Shown here: piece after piece, positions 55,863-64,000 of the stretch
How the letters are laid out: each line of letters opens with the position of its first letter
Position numbering within the stretch: the first letter of the stretch is position 1
Source: Streptomyces ambofaciens ATCC 23877
Lineage (GTDB): Bacteria; Actinomycetota; Actinomycetes; Streptomycetales; Streptomycetaceae
Assembly (NCBI RefSeq): GCF_001267885.1
Contig: NZ_CP012382.1
Coordinates: forward strand, 3,273,001-3,337,000
Length of the DNA stretch: 64,000 nt
Direction of reading: 5' to 3'
Translations under genes and position numbers: made by a program
The notes under the pieces: generated by a model
Databases searched by the model: none
Told to the model about the DNA's origin: nothing
What the model saw: the letters and a program-made list of their open reading frames with translations, nothing else

Positions 55863-56060
55863 GTTTTGTGACCCAATCTCCCCCAGGATGTGACCTACCT
55901 CTCCCGGCCCGTGGATTCACGCAGGTCAGGCCAGCCACACCCCCACCTTCCGGGCCCAAAGTCCTGTCCGTTTCGTGACGTTACGCACTGACAGACGGTT
56001 AGTCCTCCCTTCAAGCTGATGTAGGAAGTCGGGGGTCGACTTTGAACCGGGAGTACGTCC

Positions 56061-56858
56061 GTGAGCGCCATGCCGATCGCCCTGCTGCTCACCACGGCCG
56101 CCACCGGCGCCGTGGGCGTCGCCGTCCTGCGCGCCGTGCTGGTGCTGCGCCGCCAGGTCGCGGCCCTGCACAGCGAGCTGACCGAGAGCCGCGCCGCCGC
56201 CACGCGCGGCCGTGTACCCGCGGCCCGCACCGCCGACGCCGAGGAGATACGCGCGGCCGTCGCGGACGCCCTCGCCGAGGAGCGCGAGCGGGAACTCGCC
56301 GAGGCGCGGGCCTTCTGGGCCGCCCAGGACGCGCGGGACACCTCCGACGCGCCCCTGCTGCTCGGCCTGTCCGACAGCGAGCTGTTCCTGCCCCGCCAGG
56401 CCGACTTCGTGGGCCTGGAGCCGGTGGCCGAGCCGGGCGCCGACTCCGACGAACCGTCCGCGCTGGACGCGGGCCCGCGGGACTCCGCCGAGCTGGCCGC
56501 GGCCCGCCGCCGGCACCCCTCGCACCCGGACTTCGTACCGAACCCCTCGCCGGTCGTGAACGACCACGAGCGCACCGTCGCCACCCTGGAGGAGCTGGCC
56601 GAGACGAGCGTCGCGCTGGCGGACGTCCGCCCGGGCCCGCTGGGCACGCTGGACGTGTACGTCTTCGCCGACGGGACCACCCTGTGCATGACGCCGGGCC
56701 ACCGGGAGACCGCCGAACGCCTGGCCGACGCGCTGAGCGCGGGCACGACCCCGTACCTCCTCGGCGGCTCGGGGATCTCCGGCGCCTACACGCTGACCTT
56801 CGCCTGCGGCGAGGAGAACGTCTACATCCTGGCGGACCGCGTCATCGCGTCCCTCTGA
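56061..56858 (+). CDS. Membrane-anchored protein of unknown function
   Basis: A 265-residue protein from GTG 56061. One N-terminal helix (PIALLLTTAATGAVGVAVL), then a charged coiled-coil region (EEIRAAVADALAEERERELAEARA) and a C-terminal folded part ending TLTFACGEENVYILADRVIA. The helix-plus-coil order suggests a surface or cytoplasmic-face scaffold. No family recognised; likely conserved in Streptomyces. The spacer 55863-56060 holds only its promoter. Confidence 0.75.
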   Translation: MSAMPIALLLTTAATGAVGVAVLRAVLVLRRQVAALHSELTESRAAATRGRVPAARTADAEEIRAAVADALAEERERELAEARAFWAAQDARDTSDAPLLLGLSDSELFLPRQADFVGLEPVAEPGADSDEPSALDAGPRDSAELAAARRRHPSHPDFVPNPSPVVNDHERTVATLEELAETSVALADVRPGPLGTLDVYVFADGTTLCMTPGHRETAERLADALSAGTTPYLLGGSGISGAYTLTFACGEENVYILADRVIASL

Positions 56859-56888
56859 TCACGCCGGATCGCCGCGTCCGGGCGCCGG

Positions 56889-57200
56889 TCACACCCCGGC
56901 CCGCTTCCGCGCCTCCTCCACCAGGCCCACCGCCTCCTCCACCTGGTCCTCGTCGCTGAGCACGAGGGCCAGATCGTGCGCGGCGACGGCGATCTGGTCC
57001 GCCGCGGCGAACATCCCCGCGTCCGGCATCTCCCGCGGCTCCGCGTCCGGTTCCTCCGCGAGCTGGGCGCGTCGGGCCAGCTCCCTGGCCAGCTCCAGTG
57101 CCTCGGCGGCGGCCCCGCGTTGCAGCCTGCTCTGCGGGGCGGCCCGCAGCCGGTCGGCGAAGTCGTCCACGGCACGGGTCAAAGGCGTCGTATCCACCAC
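56889..57200 (-). CDS. Conserved hypothetical protein
   Basis: A 103-residue, mainly helical acidic protein (ARELARRAQLAEEPDAEPRE, FAAADQIAVAAHDLALVLSD). No domain or membrane segment identified. GTG or ATG at 57198-57200 without a strong ribosome site. Convergent with the previous gene and divergent from the next. Confidence 0.65.
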   Translation of the reverse strand: MVDTTPLTRAVDDFADRLRAAPQSRLQRGAAAEALELARELARRAQLAEEPDAEPREMPDAGMFAAADQIAVAAHDLALVLSDEDQVEEAVGLVEEARKRAGV

Positions 57201-57303
57201 GGCGCGAGCGTACGCGCCCCGCCGGGACTGTTGCCAACGGGCGAACGCTCAGGCACGGTGACCTGAAGGACCGGCTTACATCCCCTTTCGCCCGGAGGCG
57301 CCG

Positions 57304-57534
57304 ATGTCCCAAGTCTTCTCCGAGGAGACCCACCGCAACATGCTCGCCCGCATCCCCCACTGCACCGGTCGTGAGATCTCCGACTGGCTGCGCGCCGTCG
57401 AGGACGGCCCCTCCCTCTTCCGTTTCGAGGAGAAGGTCAGCTGGCTCCGTCACGAACACGACCTCGCGTACGGCCACGCGAAGGCGATCGTCCACGAATA
57501 CGACCTGAGAAGGGCCGCGCGCAAGCTGCTCTAG
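57304..57534 (+). CDS. DUF4287-type small protein
   Basis: A 76-residue protein, ATG 57304 after GGAGGCGCCG. VFSEETHRNMLARIPHCTGR, EISDWLRAVEDG, FRFEEKVSWLRHEHDLAYGHA and AIVHEYDLRRAARKL match a DUF4287-like domain (predicted HTH/helical). Function unknown. It ends at a perfect terminator facing the BI-1 gene. Confidence 0.8.
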   Translation: MSQVFSEETHRNMLARIPHCTGREISDWLRAVEDGPSLFRFEEKVSWLRHEHDLAYGHAKAIVHEYDLRRAARKLL

Positions 57535-57556
57535 GCGTGCGCCGCCCGAAGACGAC

Positions 57557-57588
57557 GAAGGGCCCCGGGCGCAAGCCCGGGGCCCTTC
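57557..57588. terminator. Bidirectional terminator
   Basis: A perfect 14-bp stem GAAGGGCCCCGGGC / GCCCGGGGCCCTTC with loop GCAA, between convergent genes. Confidence 0.9.
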
Positions 57589-57625
57589 TCACGTCGCGTC
57601 CGTGTGCGCGCCGTACCGGCCGTCG

Positions 57626-58537
57626 CTAGTCGTTGCTGTTCAGGATCGCGATCAGCCGCAGGAACTCCAGGTACAGCCAGACCAGCGTCAGCGTGAGGCC
57701 GAAGGCGGCGAGCCAGGCCTCCTCGCGCGGGGCGCCGTAGGCCAGGCCGTCCTCGACCTGCTTGAAGTCCATGGCCAGGAAGCAGGCGCCGAGGATGATG
57801 CCGACGATGCCGAAGACCACACCGAGCGCGCCGCTGCGGAAGCCGAGGCCGTCACCGCCGCCGAAGACGGCGAACAGCAGGTTCACCATCATCAGGAAGA
57901 CGAAGCCGAGCGCGGCCGCCATCACGAAACCGTAGAAGCGGCGGTTGACGCGGATCCAGCCGGCCTTGTACGCGATCAGCACACCGGCGAAGACCGCCAT
58001 CGTGCCGATCACGGCCTGCATGGCCGCGCCGTCGGCGATGCGGTTGTCGACGACGCTGGAGACGACGCCGAGGAAGACACCCTCGAACGCCGCGTACGAC
58101 AGGATCAGCGCGGGCGAGGCCTTGCGCTTGAAGGACTGGACGAGCGCCAGGACCATGCCGATCAGCGCGGCACCGATACCGATGCCGTAGGACCGGCCGA
58201 TGTTGGCGTCGTCCACGGGCAGCAGCGCCCACGCGAGCGCTGCCGTCACCACGAGTACGCCGAGCGTGCTCGCCGTGCGGATGACGACGTCGTCCATCGT
58301 CATCCGGCCGGTGGTGGCCGGTGCCTGCGGCGGCGCGCCGTGCTGCAGGTCCTGCTGGGCGTAAGGGTTCTGCGCGTAGGGGTTGCCGGCGGGCTGGGCG
58401 TACGGACCGCCCTGCGCGTACGGGTTGCCCTGGGTGGCGACGGCGGGGCCCCCGGCCTGCGGCGCGGCGTTGAAGCCCGCGTAGCCGTTGTCGCGGCTGA
58501 ACCCCCGTCGCGAGAAGACCGGGTTTCTGCTCCTCAT
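57626..58537 (-). CDS. Bax inhibitor-1/YccA family membrane protein
   Basis: A 303-residue protein. The N-terminal 80 residues carry NPYAQ repeats (GNPYAQGGPYAQPAGNPYAQ); seven transmembrane helices follow, including TLGVLVVTAALAWALLPV, AALIGMVLALVQSF and LWLYLEFLRL-type end (VWLYLEFLRLIAILN). BI-1 family proteins are pH-gated leak channels in bacteria. ATG 58535-58537 behind GGAGGAG. Usually a single gene in Streptomyces. Confidence 0.9.
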   Translation of the reverse strand: MRSRNPVFSRRGFSRDNGYAGFNAAPQAGGPAVATQGNPYAQGGPYAQPAGNPYAQNPYAQQDLQHGAPPQAPATTGRMTMDDVVIRTASTLGVLVVTAALAWALLPVDDANIGRSYGIGIGAALIGMVLALVQSFKRKASPALILSYAAFEGVFLGVVSSVVDNRIADGAAMQAVIGTMAVFAGVLIAYKAGWIRVNRRFYGFVMAAALGFVFLMMVNLLFAVFGGGDGLGFRSGALGVVFGIVGIILGACFLAMDFKQVEDGLAYGAPREEAWLAAFGLTLTLVWLYLEFLRLIAILNSND

Positions 58538-58705
58538 TTCACTCCTCCATGGCCACACTGCGCAGCCTTGGCTCAAGAGTAATGGAACGGCAAAGGAATG
58601 ACCCTACTGCTTGGGGAGGATCTTTCCCTGCACCTGCGGGACAACACGCTACGCGGATCGGTGATTCCCCTCACGGGCGGGGCCGCGCACACGGCGGTGC
58701 GCCGC

Positions 58706-59887
58706 TCACCCGATCGGGAAACCGGTGTAGGCCTCGGCGAGGTCGGTCCCGGCCGCGCGGGAGCCGGCGATCCGGTCCAGGCGGGCCACCTGGAGGCGGT
58801 CGTCGAAGGGCGTGGCGTCGGGGGCGCGGTGCAGGAGGGTCGTCATGTCGTAGGAGAAGCGCTCGGCCTGCCAGACGCGGCGCAGGCAGGTCGCGGAGTA
58901 GGCGTCGAGCAGTTCCTCGGAGCCGGTCCCGGCGCGGTGGACCAGTGCCCGCGCGAAGGTGACGACGTCGCCGACGGCGAGGTTCAGGCCCTTGGCCCCG
59001 GTGGGCGGCACGATGTGCGCGGCGTCGCCGGCCAGGAAGAGGCGGCCGTGCCGCATGGGCTCGTGGACGTAGGAGCGCATCGGCGTGACCGACTTCTGGG
59101 TGATGGGGCCGCGCCGCAGCGTCCAGTCGTCGTCCGTCTCGAAGCGGCGTTCCAGCTCGCTCCAGATCTCCTCGTCGCTCCAGCTCCCGGCGTCCGTGCC
59201 CTCGGGCACCTGGAGGTACAGGCGCGAGACGGACGGGGAGCGCATGGACAGCAGGGCGAAACCGCGGTCGTGGCGGGCGTAGACCAGCTCGTCGTGGGAG
59301 GGCGGCACGTCGGCCAGGACGCCGAGCCAGCCGAAGGGGTACGTCCGCTCGAAGGTCCGGCCCACCGCGGACGGGACGGCCGCCCGGGCCACGCCCCAGA
59401 AGCCGTCGCAGCCGACGACCCAGTCGCACTCCAGGACGTCCTCGGCGCCGGTCGCGCCGTGCCGGAAGCGGACGCGCGGGTGCTCCGTCTCCGCGCCCTC
59501 CACGGCCAGCGCCTCGGTTTCGAACAGCAGCGGGCCGCCCTCCTCGAACTGGAGGGCGATGAGGTCCTTGCAGACCTCGGTCTGGGCGTAGACCATGACC
59601 GACTTCCCGCCGGTCAGCGCGGGGAAGTCGACGCGGTGGCGCCGCCTGTCGTAGCGCAGCTCGATGCCGTCGTGACGCAGCCCCTCCCGGTCCATCCGCT
59701 CCGCCGCCCCGGCCGCCCGCAGGACGTCCACGGTGGCCTGCTCCAGGATTCCGGCGCGCTGCCGCCGTTCGACGTAGGCGCGGTCGCGGCTCTCCAGGAC
59801 GACCGAGTCGATACCGGCGTTGTGGAGCAGCCGGGCGAGGAGGAGCCCGGCGGGTCCGGCCCCGATGATGCCGACGGTGGTGCGCAT
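58706..59887 (-). CDS. pobA: 4-hydroxybenzoate 3-monooxygenase
   Basis: A 393-residue FAD monooxygenase: GIIGAGPAGLLLARLLHNAG (FAD), QRAGILEQATVDVLRAAG, DWVVGCDGFWGVARAAV and LAGDAAHIVPPTGAKGLNLA. It hydroxylates 4-hydroxybenzoate to protocatechuate with NAD(P)H and O2, feeding the beta-ketoadipate pathway. Length and motifs fit PobA. ATG 59885-59887 after GAAGGGAAC. Upstream is a palindrome (59971-59988), perhaps its operator. Confidence 0.92.
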   Translation of the reverse strand: MRTTVGIIGAGPAGLLLARLLHNAGIDSVVLESRDRAYVERRQRAGILEQATVDVLRAAGAAERMDREGLRHDGIELRYDRRRHRVDFPALTGGKSVMVYAQTEVCKDLIALQFEEGGPLLFETEALAVEGAETEHPRVRFRHGATGAEDVLECDWVVGCDGFWGVARAAVPSAVGRTFERTYPFGWLGVLADVPPSHDELVYARHDRGFALLSMRSPSVSRLYLQVPEGTDAGSWSDEEIWSELERRFETDDDWTLRRGPITQKSVTPMRSYVHEPMRHGRLFLAGDAAHIVPPTGAKGLNLAVGDVVTFARALVHRAGTGSEELLDAYSATCLRRVWQAERFSYDMTTLLHRAPDATPFDDRLQVARLDRIAGSRAAGTDLAEAYTGFPIG

Positions 59888-59970
59888 CGGTCGTTCCCTT
59901 CGATTGGCGTCGTTGCCGAGTCGTCCGGGACCGTTCGCGCAGGGGTCGCGCCCGGCTCCGGTGTTCGCCA

Positions 59971-59988
59971 GGTGAAAATTAGTTCACC
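59971..59988 (-). promoter_or_regulatory. Palindromic candidate operator upstream of pobA
   Basis: GGTGAAAATTAGTTCACC has perfect 6-bp arms (GGTGAA/TTCACC) and an AT-rich centre. It is the only AT-rich palindrome in the pobA upstream region, 84 bp from its start. An IclR/MarR-type regulator is likely but not encoded nearby. Confidence 0.5.
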
Positions 59989-60103
59989 ATTTGCTGGTGG
60001 TGAGTCTCCGGCCGGGCGGCACCGCTGTCAACGGTCTGCGGGGAAGTCGCGGCGCACGGGAAGGCCGCGCGCGGGAAGGGAGCCGAGAAGGGCGAAGGGA
60101 GAG

Positions 60104-60187
60104 TGCCCGGAGCCGGACTTGAACCGGCACGCCCGCGAAGGGGCAGCGAGGTTTAAGCTCGCCGTGTCTGCATTCCACCATCCGGGC
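60104..60187 (-). tRNA. bldA: tRNA-Leu(UAA), the UUA-reading bldA tRNA
   Basis: An 84-nt class II tRNA. Acceptor stem GCCCGGA (60187-60181) pairs with TCCGGGC (60111-60105), followed by A73; CCA is not encoded. The anticodon arm GCGAG-CTTAAAC-CTCGC gives anticodon TAA (genomic TTA at 60153-60155). A long variable arm (TGCCCCTTCGCGGGCG) and GGTTCAAGTCC T-loop are as in leucine tRNAs. In Streptomyces this tRNA alone reads the rare UUA codon and gates development and antibiotic production. Confidence 0.96.
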
Positions 60188-60589
60188 AGGCCATGGGCTC
60201 CGCGTCGAGCGTCTTGAGCCTATCGGGGCACACCCCTCGAACATGGGTCGGGCGGACCGATGTTGTCTTATTTTATTGGCGCCTGAGGGCGCATCAGTTC
60301 CCGGGCCGGGCCGTCCTCACTTGCCAACAGCCTCGCGTGCGACGCCGGGCGACGCACGCGGAATGACGGAATTTCACCGTCTCGACAAGGGCGCCCGCCC
60401 CGTTCCGGTGCCGCCCGCGCCGGAACGGCGACTCGGGGTCGGCCGTCATCCTCAGGTAGTACGCGAGCCCGGCCCGTCCGACCGAAGTCCCCCCTCGGAA
60501 CCGGGACAGCGGCTGACTACACGGCGCCCGGTGGCCGGAAGGATGGACAGCGTCCCCGAGCACGCCGTACCGACAGGAGCGCCCTTCCC
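60188..60589. other. Intergenic region between bldA and the ABC transporter genes
   Basis: Divergent region of 402 bp. An unusually AT-rich tract, TCTTATTTTATTGG, is at about 60266-60279. No coding region is supported; a frame at 60243-60593 lacks a start signal. Confidence 0.5.
60217..60222 (-). promoter_or_regulatory. Possible bldA -10 element
   Basis: TAGGCT on the minus strand, 30 bp upstream of the mature 5' end. No good -35 is visible. Confidence 0.35.
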
Positions 60590-61387
60590 GTGACCACCGC
60601 ACCCTCCCCCAGCCTCCGGCCGGGGGGACCCCCAGCCGACCGGTCCACCACCGTGGCCGCACGCGCCACGGAGCTCTCCAAGATCTACGGCCAGGGCGAG
60701 ACCCAGGTGGTCGCCCTGGACCGGGTCTCCGTCGACTTCCGGGGGGCCGAGTTCACCGCGATCATGGGCCCCTCCGGCTCCGGCAAGTCCACGCTGATGC
60801 ACTGCGTCGCCGGGCTGGACACCTTCTCGTCCGGCTCGGTGCGCATCGGCGAGACCGAACTGGGCTCGCTGAAGGACAAGCAGCTGACCAAGTTGCGCCG
60901 GGACAAGATCGGTTTCATCTTCCAGGCGTTCAACCTGCTGCCGACGCTCACCGCGCTGGAGAACATCACCCTTCCCATGGACATCGCGGGCCGCAAGCCG
61001 GACAAGCAGTGGCTGGACTCCGTGATCGGGATGGTCGGCCTGGCCGACCGGCTCGGCCACCGCCCCTCCCAGCTCTCCGGCGGCCAGCAGCAGCGCGTGG
61101 CCGTGGCCCGCGCGCTGGCCTCCCGTCCGGAGATCATCTTCGGTGACGAGCCGACCGGGAACCTCGACTCCCGCTCGGGCGCCGAGGTGCTGGGCTTCCT
61201 GCGCAACTCGGTGCGGGAGCTGGGGCAGACGGTCGTGATGGTGACCCACGACCCGGTGGCCGCGGCGTACGCGGACCGGGTGGTCTTCCTCGCGGACGGA
61301 CGCATCGTGGACGAGGTGTACGGGCCGACGGCCGACTCGGTGCTGGACCGCATGAAGCAGTTCGACGCCAAGGGCCGCACCAGCTGA
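60590..61387 (+). CDS. MacB/LolD-type ABC transporter ATP-binding protein
   Basis: A 265-residue ATPase: Walker A IMGPSGSGKSTLMHCVAGLD, Q-loop FIFQAFNLLP, signature QLSGGQQQRVAVARALA, Walker B EIIFGDEPTGNLDSRSG and H-loop VMVTHDPVAAAYADR. The EPTGNLDS block is typical of the FtsE/LolD/MacB branch. GTG 60590, GGAG 11 nt upstream. Operon with the permease 45 bp downstream. Confidence 0.93.
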   Translation: MTTAPSPSLRPGGPPADRSTTVAARATELSKIYGQGETQVVALDRVSVDFRGAEFTAIMGPSGSGKSTLMHCVAGLDTFSSGSVRIGETELGSLKDKQLTKLRRDKIGFIFQAFNLLPTLTALENITLPMDIAGRKPDKQWLDSVIGMVGLADRLGHRPSQLSGGQQQRVAVARALASRPEIIFGDEPTGNLDSRSGAEVLGFLRNSVRELGQTVVMVTHDPVAAAYADRVVFLADGRIVDEVYGPTADSVLDRMKQFDAKGRTS

Positions 61388-61432
61388 CGTCCCGCCCACC
61401 TTCCGCCCCGTACGTCTGGACGAAGTAGACCC

Positions 61433-63967
61433 ATGTTCCGTACCGCCCTGCGCAACGTCTTCGCGCACAAGGCCAGGCTGTTGATGACCGTGCTCGCCGT
61501 GATGCTGGGCGTTGCGTTCGTGTCGGGCACCCTGGTCTTCGCCGACACCCTTTCCCACGCCTTCCGCAACCAGTCGGCGAAGAGCTACGACGACGTCGCC
61601 GTCGCCGTCAGCTCGCACGCCGACCCCGACAACCCCAAGGAGGAGCCCGGCCTCTCCGGCGAGGTCCTCGACCGGATCTCCGCCGTGGACGGCGTCGCCG
61701 GGGTGTACGGCCGCGTCGAGGGCTTCGCCGGCGTCGCCGACCCCGACGGAAAGCTCATCGGCGTCGGCTGGTCCAACAAGGGCGCCAACTTCGCGCCCGG
61801 CAAGGACGGCAAGGACACCGCGTACACGTTCACCGACGGCTCCGGCCCGGTGAGGGACGACCAGATCGCCCTGGACGAGGAGTCCGCCGGCAAGGGCGAG
61901 TACGAGGTCGGCGACCGGGTGCGCGTCGCGACCAACGGCCCGGTGAAGGAGTACACCCTCAGCGGCGTGTTCACCACCGAGGACGGCGCCGTCAACGCCG
62001 GCGGCAGCCTCGTCCTCTTCGACACCTCCGTCGCCCAGAAGCAGTACCTGAAGCCGGGCTACTTCGAGAGCGTCACCGTCACCGCCGCTCCCGGCGCGCA
62101 CGCCTCGGAGATCCTCCGCTCGGTCGAGCCGCTGCTGCCGGACACCGCCGAGGCCCAAACCGGCCAGGCGCTCGCGGACGAGCAGGCCGAGCAGATCGAA
62201 CAGGGCCTGGGCAACCTCAAGCAGATCCTGCTCGGCTTCGCGGGCATCGCGCTCTTCGTCGGCATCTTCCTGATCTCCAACACGTTCACGATGCTGGTCG
62301 CCCAGCGCACCAAGGAGATCGCCCTGATGCGCGCCGTCGGCGCGTCCCGCAGGCAGATCACCCGCTCGGTGCTCGCCGAGGCCGCGCTGGTGGGCCTGGT
62401 GGCCTCGGCCGTCGGCTTCGCCCTCGGCGTCGCACTGGCCGTCGGGCTGCGCTCCGGCATGGCCGCGTTCGAGATGAAGATGCCGGCCGGCCCCCTGGTC
62501 CTGTCCGCCACGCCGGTGGTCGCGGCGTTCGCCGTGGGCGTGCTGATCACGGTGTTCGCCGCCTGGCTGCCGGGCCGCCGGGCCGCGAAGATCCCACCGG
62601 TGGCGGCCATGAACAGCGTCCACGCGGTGGCCACCACCAAGTCACTGGTGCTGCGCAACTCCATCGGCGCGGTGGTCACCGCCCTCGGTGCGGTGGGGAT
62701 CGTGGCGGGTGCCTCGACCGGGGGCGACGACGGCCGGATGTACATCGGGGCGGGCGCGTTCTTCGCACTGATCGGCGTGATCATCCTGATCCCGCTGCTG
62801 TCCCGGCCCGTGATCGCGCTCGTCCGACCGCTGCTCGTCGGCCCGTTCGGGGTGGCAGGCAAGCTGGCCGGCCAGAACGCGGTCCGCAACCCGCGCCGCA
62901 CCGGCGCCACCGCCTCGGCGCTGGCGATCGGGCTGACGCTGGTGACCGCCCTGTCGGTGCTCGGCATCACGGTCGGCGCGGCCATCGACAAGATGACCAC
63001 GGACAACATCAAGGCCGACTACATGGTCTCGATGGCCAACGGAGGCGACCTCGACCGGGCCGCGCTGACGGCGCTGGAGAAGGCCGGGGGCGTGTCCGCG
63101 GTCTCGCCGCAGCAGGACGCCTACTTCCGGGTGGACGGCGAGGACTACGTGTCCGCCTCGGCGGTCACCCCGGGCGACATCGAGAAGGTTTTGACGGTCG
63201 ACGTCGTCAGCGGCAGCGCGGGCTCGCTCGCCGAGGGCCGGATCGCGGTCGCCGAGAAGACGGCCGAGAGCAGGGGCTGGAAGACCGGCGACACCGTCGC
63301 CGTCACCTTCGACGACGACGAGAAGGCCACCCTGACGGTCGGCGCCGTCTACAAGGACAGCGAGTTCCTCTCCCCCGTCCTCGTCGACCGCGAGGTCGTG
63401 GACCGGCACGAGACGAAGCCGTCCATCCGGCAGATCTTCGTGAAGGTCGACGGCGGCCAGTCCGCGGCCAACGAGCAGGTCCTCATCGACGCGCTCGGCG
63501 ACAACCCGGCGATCACCGTGATGGACCGGCAGGACATCCGCGACGAGTTCGGCGGCGCCATCAACACCATGCTGAACATCATGTACGGCCTGCTGGCCAT
63601 GGCCCTGATCATCGCGGTGCTGGGCGTCGTCAACACCCTCGCGATGTCCGTCTTCGAACGGCAGCAGGAGATCGGCATGCTGCGCGCGATCGGTCTGGAC
63701 CGGCGCCGGGTGAAGCGGATGGTCCGGCTGGAGGCCGTCGTCATCTCGATGTTCGGCGCCGTGGTCGGCATCGGTCTCGGCACGTTCCTCGGCTGGGCGA
63801 TCGGCGAGACCGTCGCGGACCAGATCCCGGGATACGCGCTGGTCCTGCCCTGGGACCGGATCGGGATCTTCCTGGTGCTGGCCGGCCTGGTGGGCGTCCT
63901 GGCCGCGATGTGGCCGGCCCGCAACGCCGCCCGGCTGAACATGCTGAACGCGATCAAGGCCGAGTGA
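61433..63967 (+). CDS. FtsX/MacB-like ABC transporter permease
   Basis: An 844-residue permease with two FtsX modules. N-terminal helix (LLMTVLAVMLGVAFVSGTLV), extracellular MacB periplasmic-core-like domain (residues 45-240), then three helices of FtsX module 1 (GFAGIALFVGIFLISNTFTM, AEAALVGLVASAVGFALGVA); a second helix/ectodomain/FtsX set follows, ending IGIFLVLAGLVGVLAAMWPA and NMLNAIKAE. Such systems move lipids or antibiotics or transduce envelope signals rather than import solutes. It ends 33 bp before the window edge. Confidence 0.92.
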   Translation: MFRTALRNVFAHKARLLMTVLAVMLGVAFVSGTLVFADTLSHAFRNQSAKSYDDVAVAVSSHADPDNPKEEPGLSGEVLDRISAVDGVAGVYGRVEGFAGVADPDGKLIGVGWSNKGANFAPGKDGKDTAYTFTDGSGPVRDDQIALDEESAGKGEYEVGDRVRVATNGPVKEYTLSGVFTTEDGAVNAGGSLVLFDTSVAQKQYLKPGYFESVTVTAAPGAHASEILRSVEPLLPDTAEAQTGQALADEQAEQIEQGLGNLKQILLGFAGIALFVGIFLISNTFTMLVAQRTKEIALMRAVGASRRQITRSVLAEAALVGLVASAVGFALGVALAVGLRSGMAAFEMKMPAGPLVLSATPVVAAFAVGVLITVFAAWLPGRRAAKIPPVAAMNSVHAVATTKSLVLRNSIGAVVTALGAVGIVAGASTGGDDGRMYIGAGAFFALIGVIILIPLLSRPVIALVRPLLVGPFGVAGKLAGQNAVRNPRRTGATASALAIGLTLVTALSVLGITVGAAIDKMTTDNIKADYMVSMANGGDLDRAALTALEKAGGVSAVSPQQDAYFRVDGEDYVSASAVTPGDIEKVLTVDVVSGSAGSLAEGRIAVAEKTAESRGWKTGDTVAVTFDDDEKATLTVGAVYKDSEFLSPVLVDREVVDRHETKPSIRQIFVKVDGGQSAANEQVLIDALGDNPAITVMDRQDIRDEFGGAINTMLNIMYGLLAMALIIAVLGVVNTLAMSVFERQQEIGMLRAIGLDRRRVKRMVRLEAVVISMFGAVVGIGLGTFLGWAIGETVADQIPGYALVLPWDRIGIFLVLAGLVGVLAAMWPARNAARLNMLNAIKAE

Positions 63968-64000
63968 CCTCGCCGCACCGCGGCACACCGAGGGCCGGGC

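Noticed and set aside
60243..60593. Frame between bldA and the ABC transporter
   Set aside because: No ribosome site, Pro/Arg-rich, overlaps the ATPase start.

Overview
The window is chromosomal DNA from a Streptomyces-type actinomycete. Coding GC is very high with strong G/C preference at third positions, many genes start at GTG and several at TTG, and intergenic tracts are GC-rich and repetitive. Gene order includes a sigI/prsI/arsI partner-switching locus, a hut cluster and the bldA tRNA gene (leucine tRNA with anticodon UAA, the only reader of UUA). By memory this order resembles the S. coelicolor SCO3039-SCO3111 interval, but no search was run.

Layout. 1-4444: end of a DNA glycosylase gene, a sugar-1-phosphate nucleotidyltransferase, a secreted peptidoglycan-recognition amidase with a DSAD-repeat linker, and a TIGR03089-type protein. 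4820-17892: seven LCP (LytR-CpsA-Psr) family genes around one family 2 glycosyltransferase. This looks like a cell-wall glycopolymer attachment locus, and four of the LCP genes arose by duplication of a two-gene unit. 18012-18578: acyl-CoA thioesterase.

18655-23479: a 4.8 kb integrative element sits in the 3' end of an acyl-CoA dehydrogenase gene. It carries a tyrosine integrase, an excisionase, a regulator with an operator-like dyad at the integrase promoter, cargo genes (DUF6879-like and LRV-repeat proteins), and an IS5-family insertion that has truncated a resident gene. The element brings its own recoded copy of the last 20 codons plus stop, so the host protein is unchanged while the native 3' end is left stranded at the far side.

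23416-36048: acyl-CoA dehydrogenase, UDP-glucose dehydrogenase, a CGNR protein, two VOC proteins, a MerR regulator diverging from an Old Yellow Enzyme gene, two M19 dipeptidase paralogs (one without any recognisable metal ligand), purK-purE, a GtrA-like protein and a two-component system. 36577-41314: POT peptide transporter, anti-sigma/anti-anti-sigma/sigma genes and a small membrane protein. 41353-50499: hutU, an M20 amidohydrolase, hutF and hutI with 4-nt overlaps (histidine to glutamate), a PLP decarboxylase, a membrane protein and an RpiR regulator. 50717-64000: small membrane protein, cystathionine beta-synthase, SGNH hydrolase, thiolase, several conserved hypotheticals, BI-1/YccA protein, 4-hydroxybenzoate hydroxylase (pobA), bldA, and a MacB-like ABC transporter.

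The most unusual items are the gene-restoring integration into acyl-CoA dehydrogenase, the ligand-less M19 paralog, the duplicated and gene-converted LCP array, and an M20 enzyme placed where the last step of histidine breakdown is needed.
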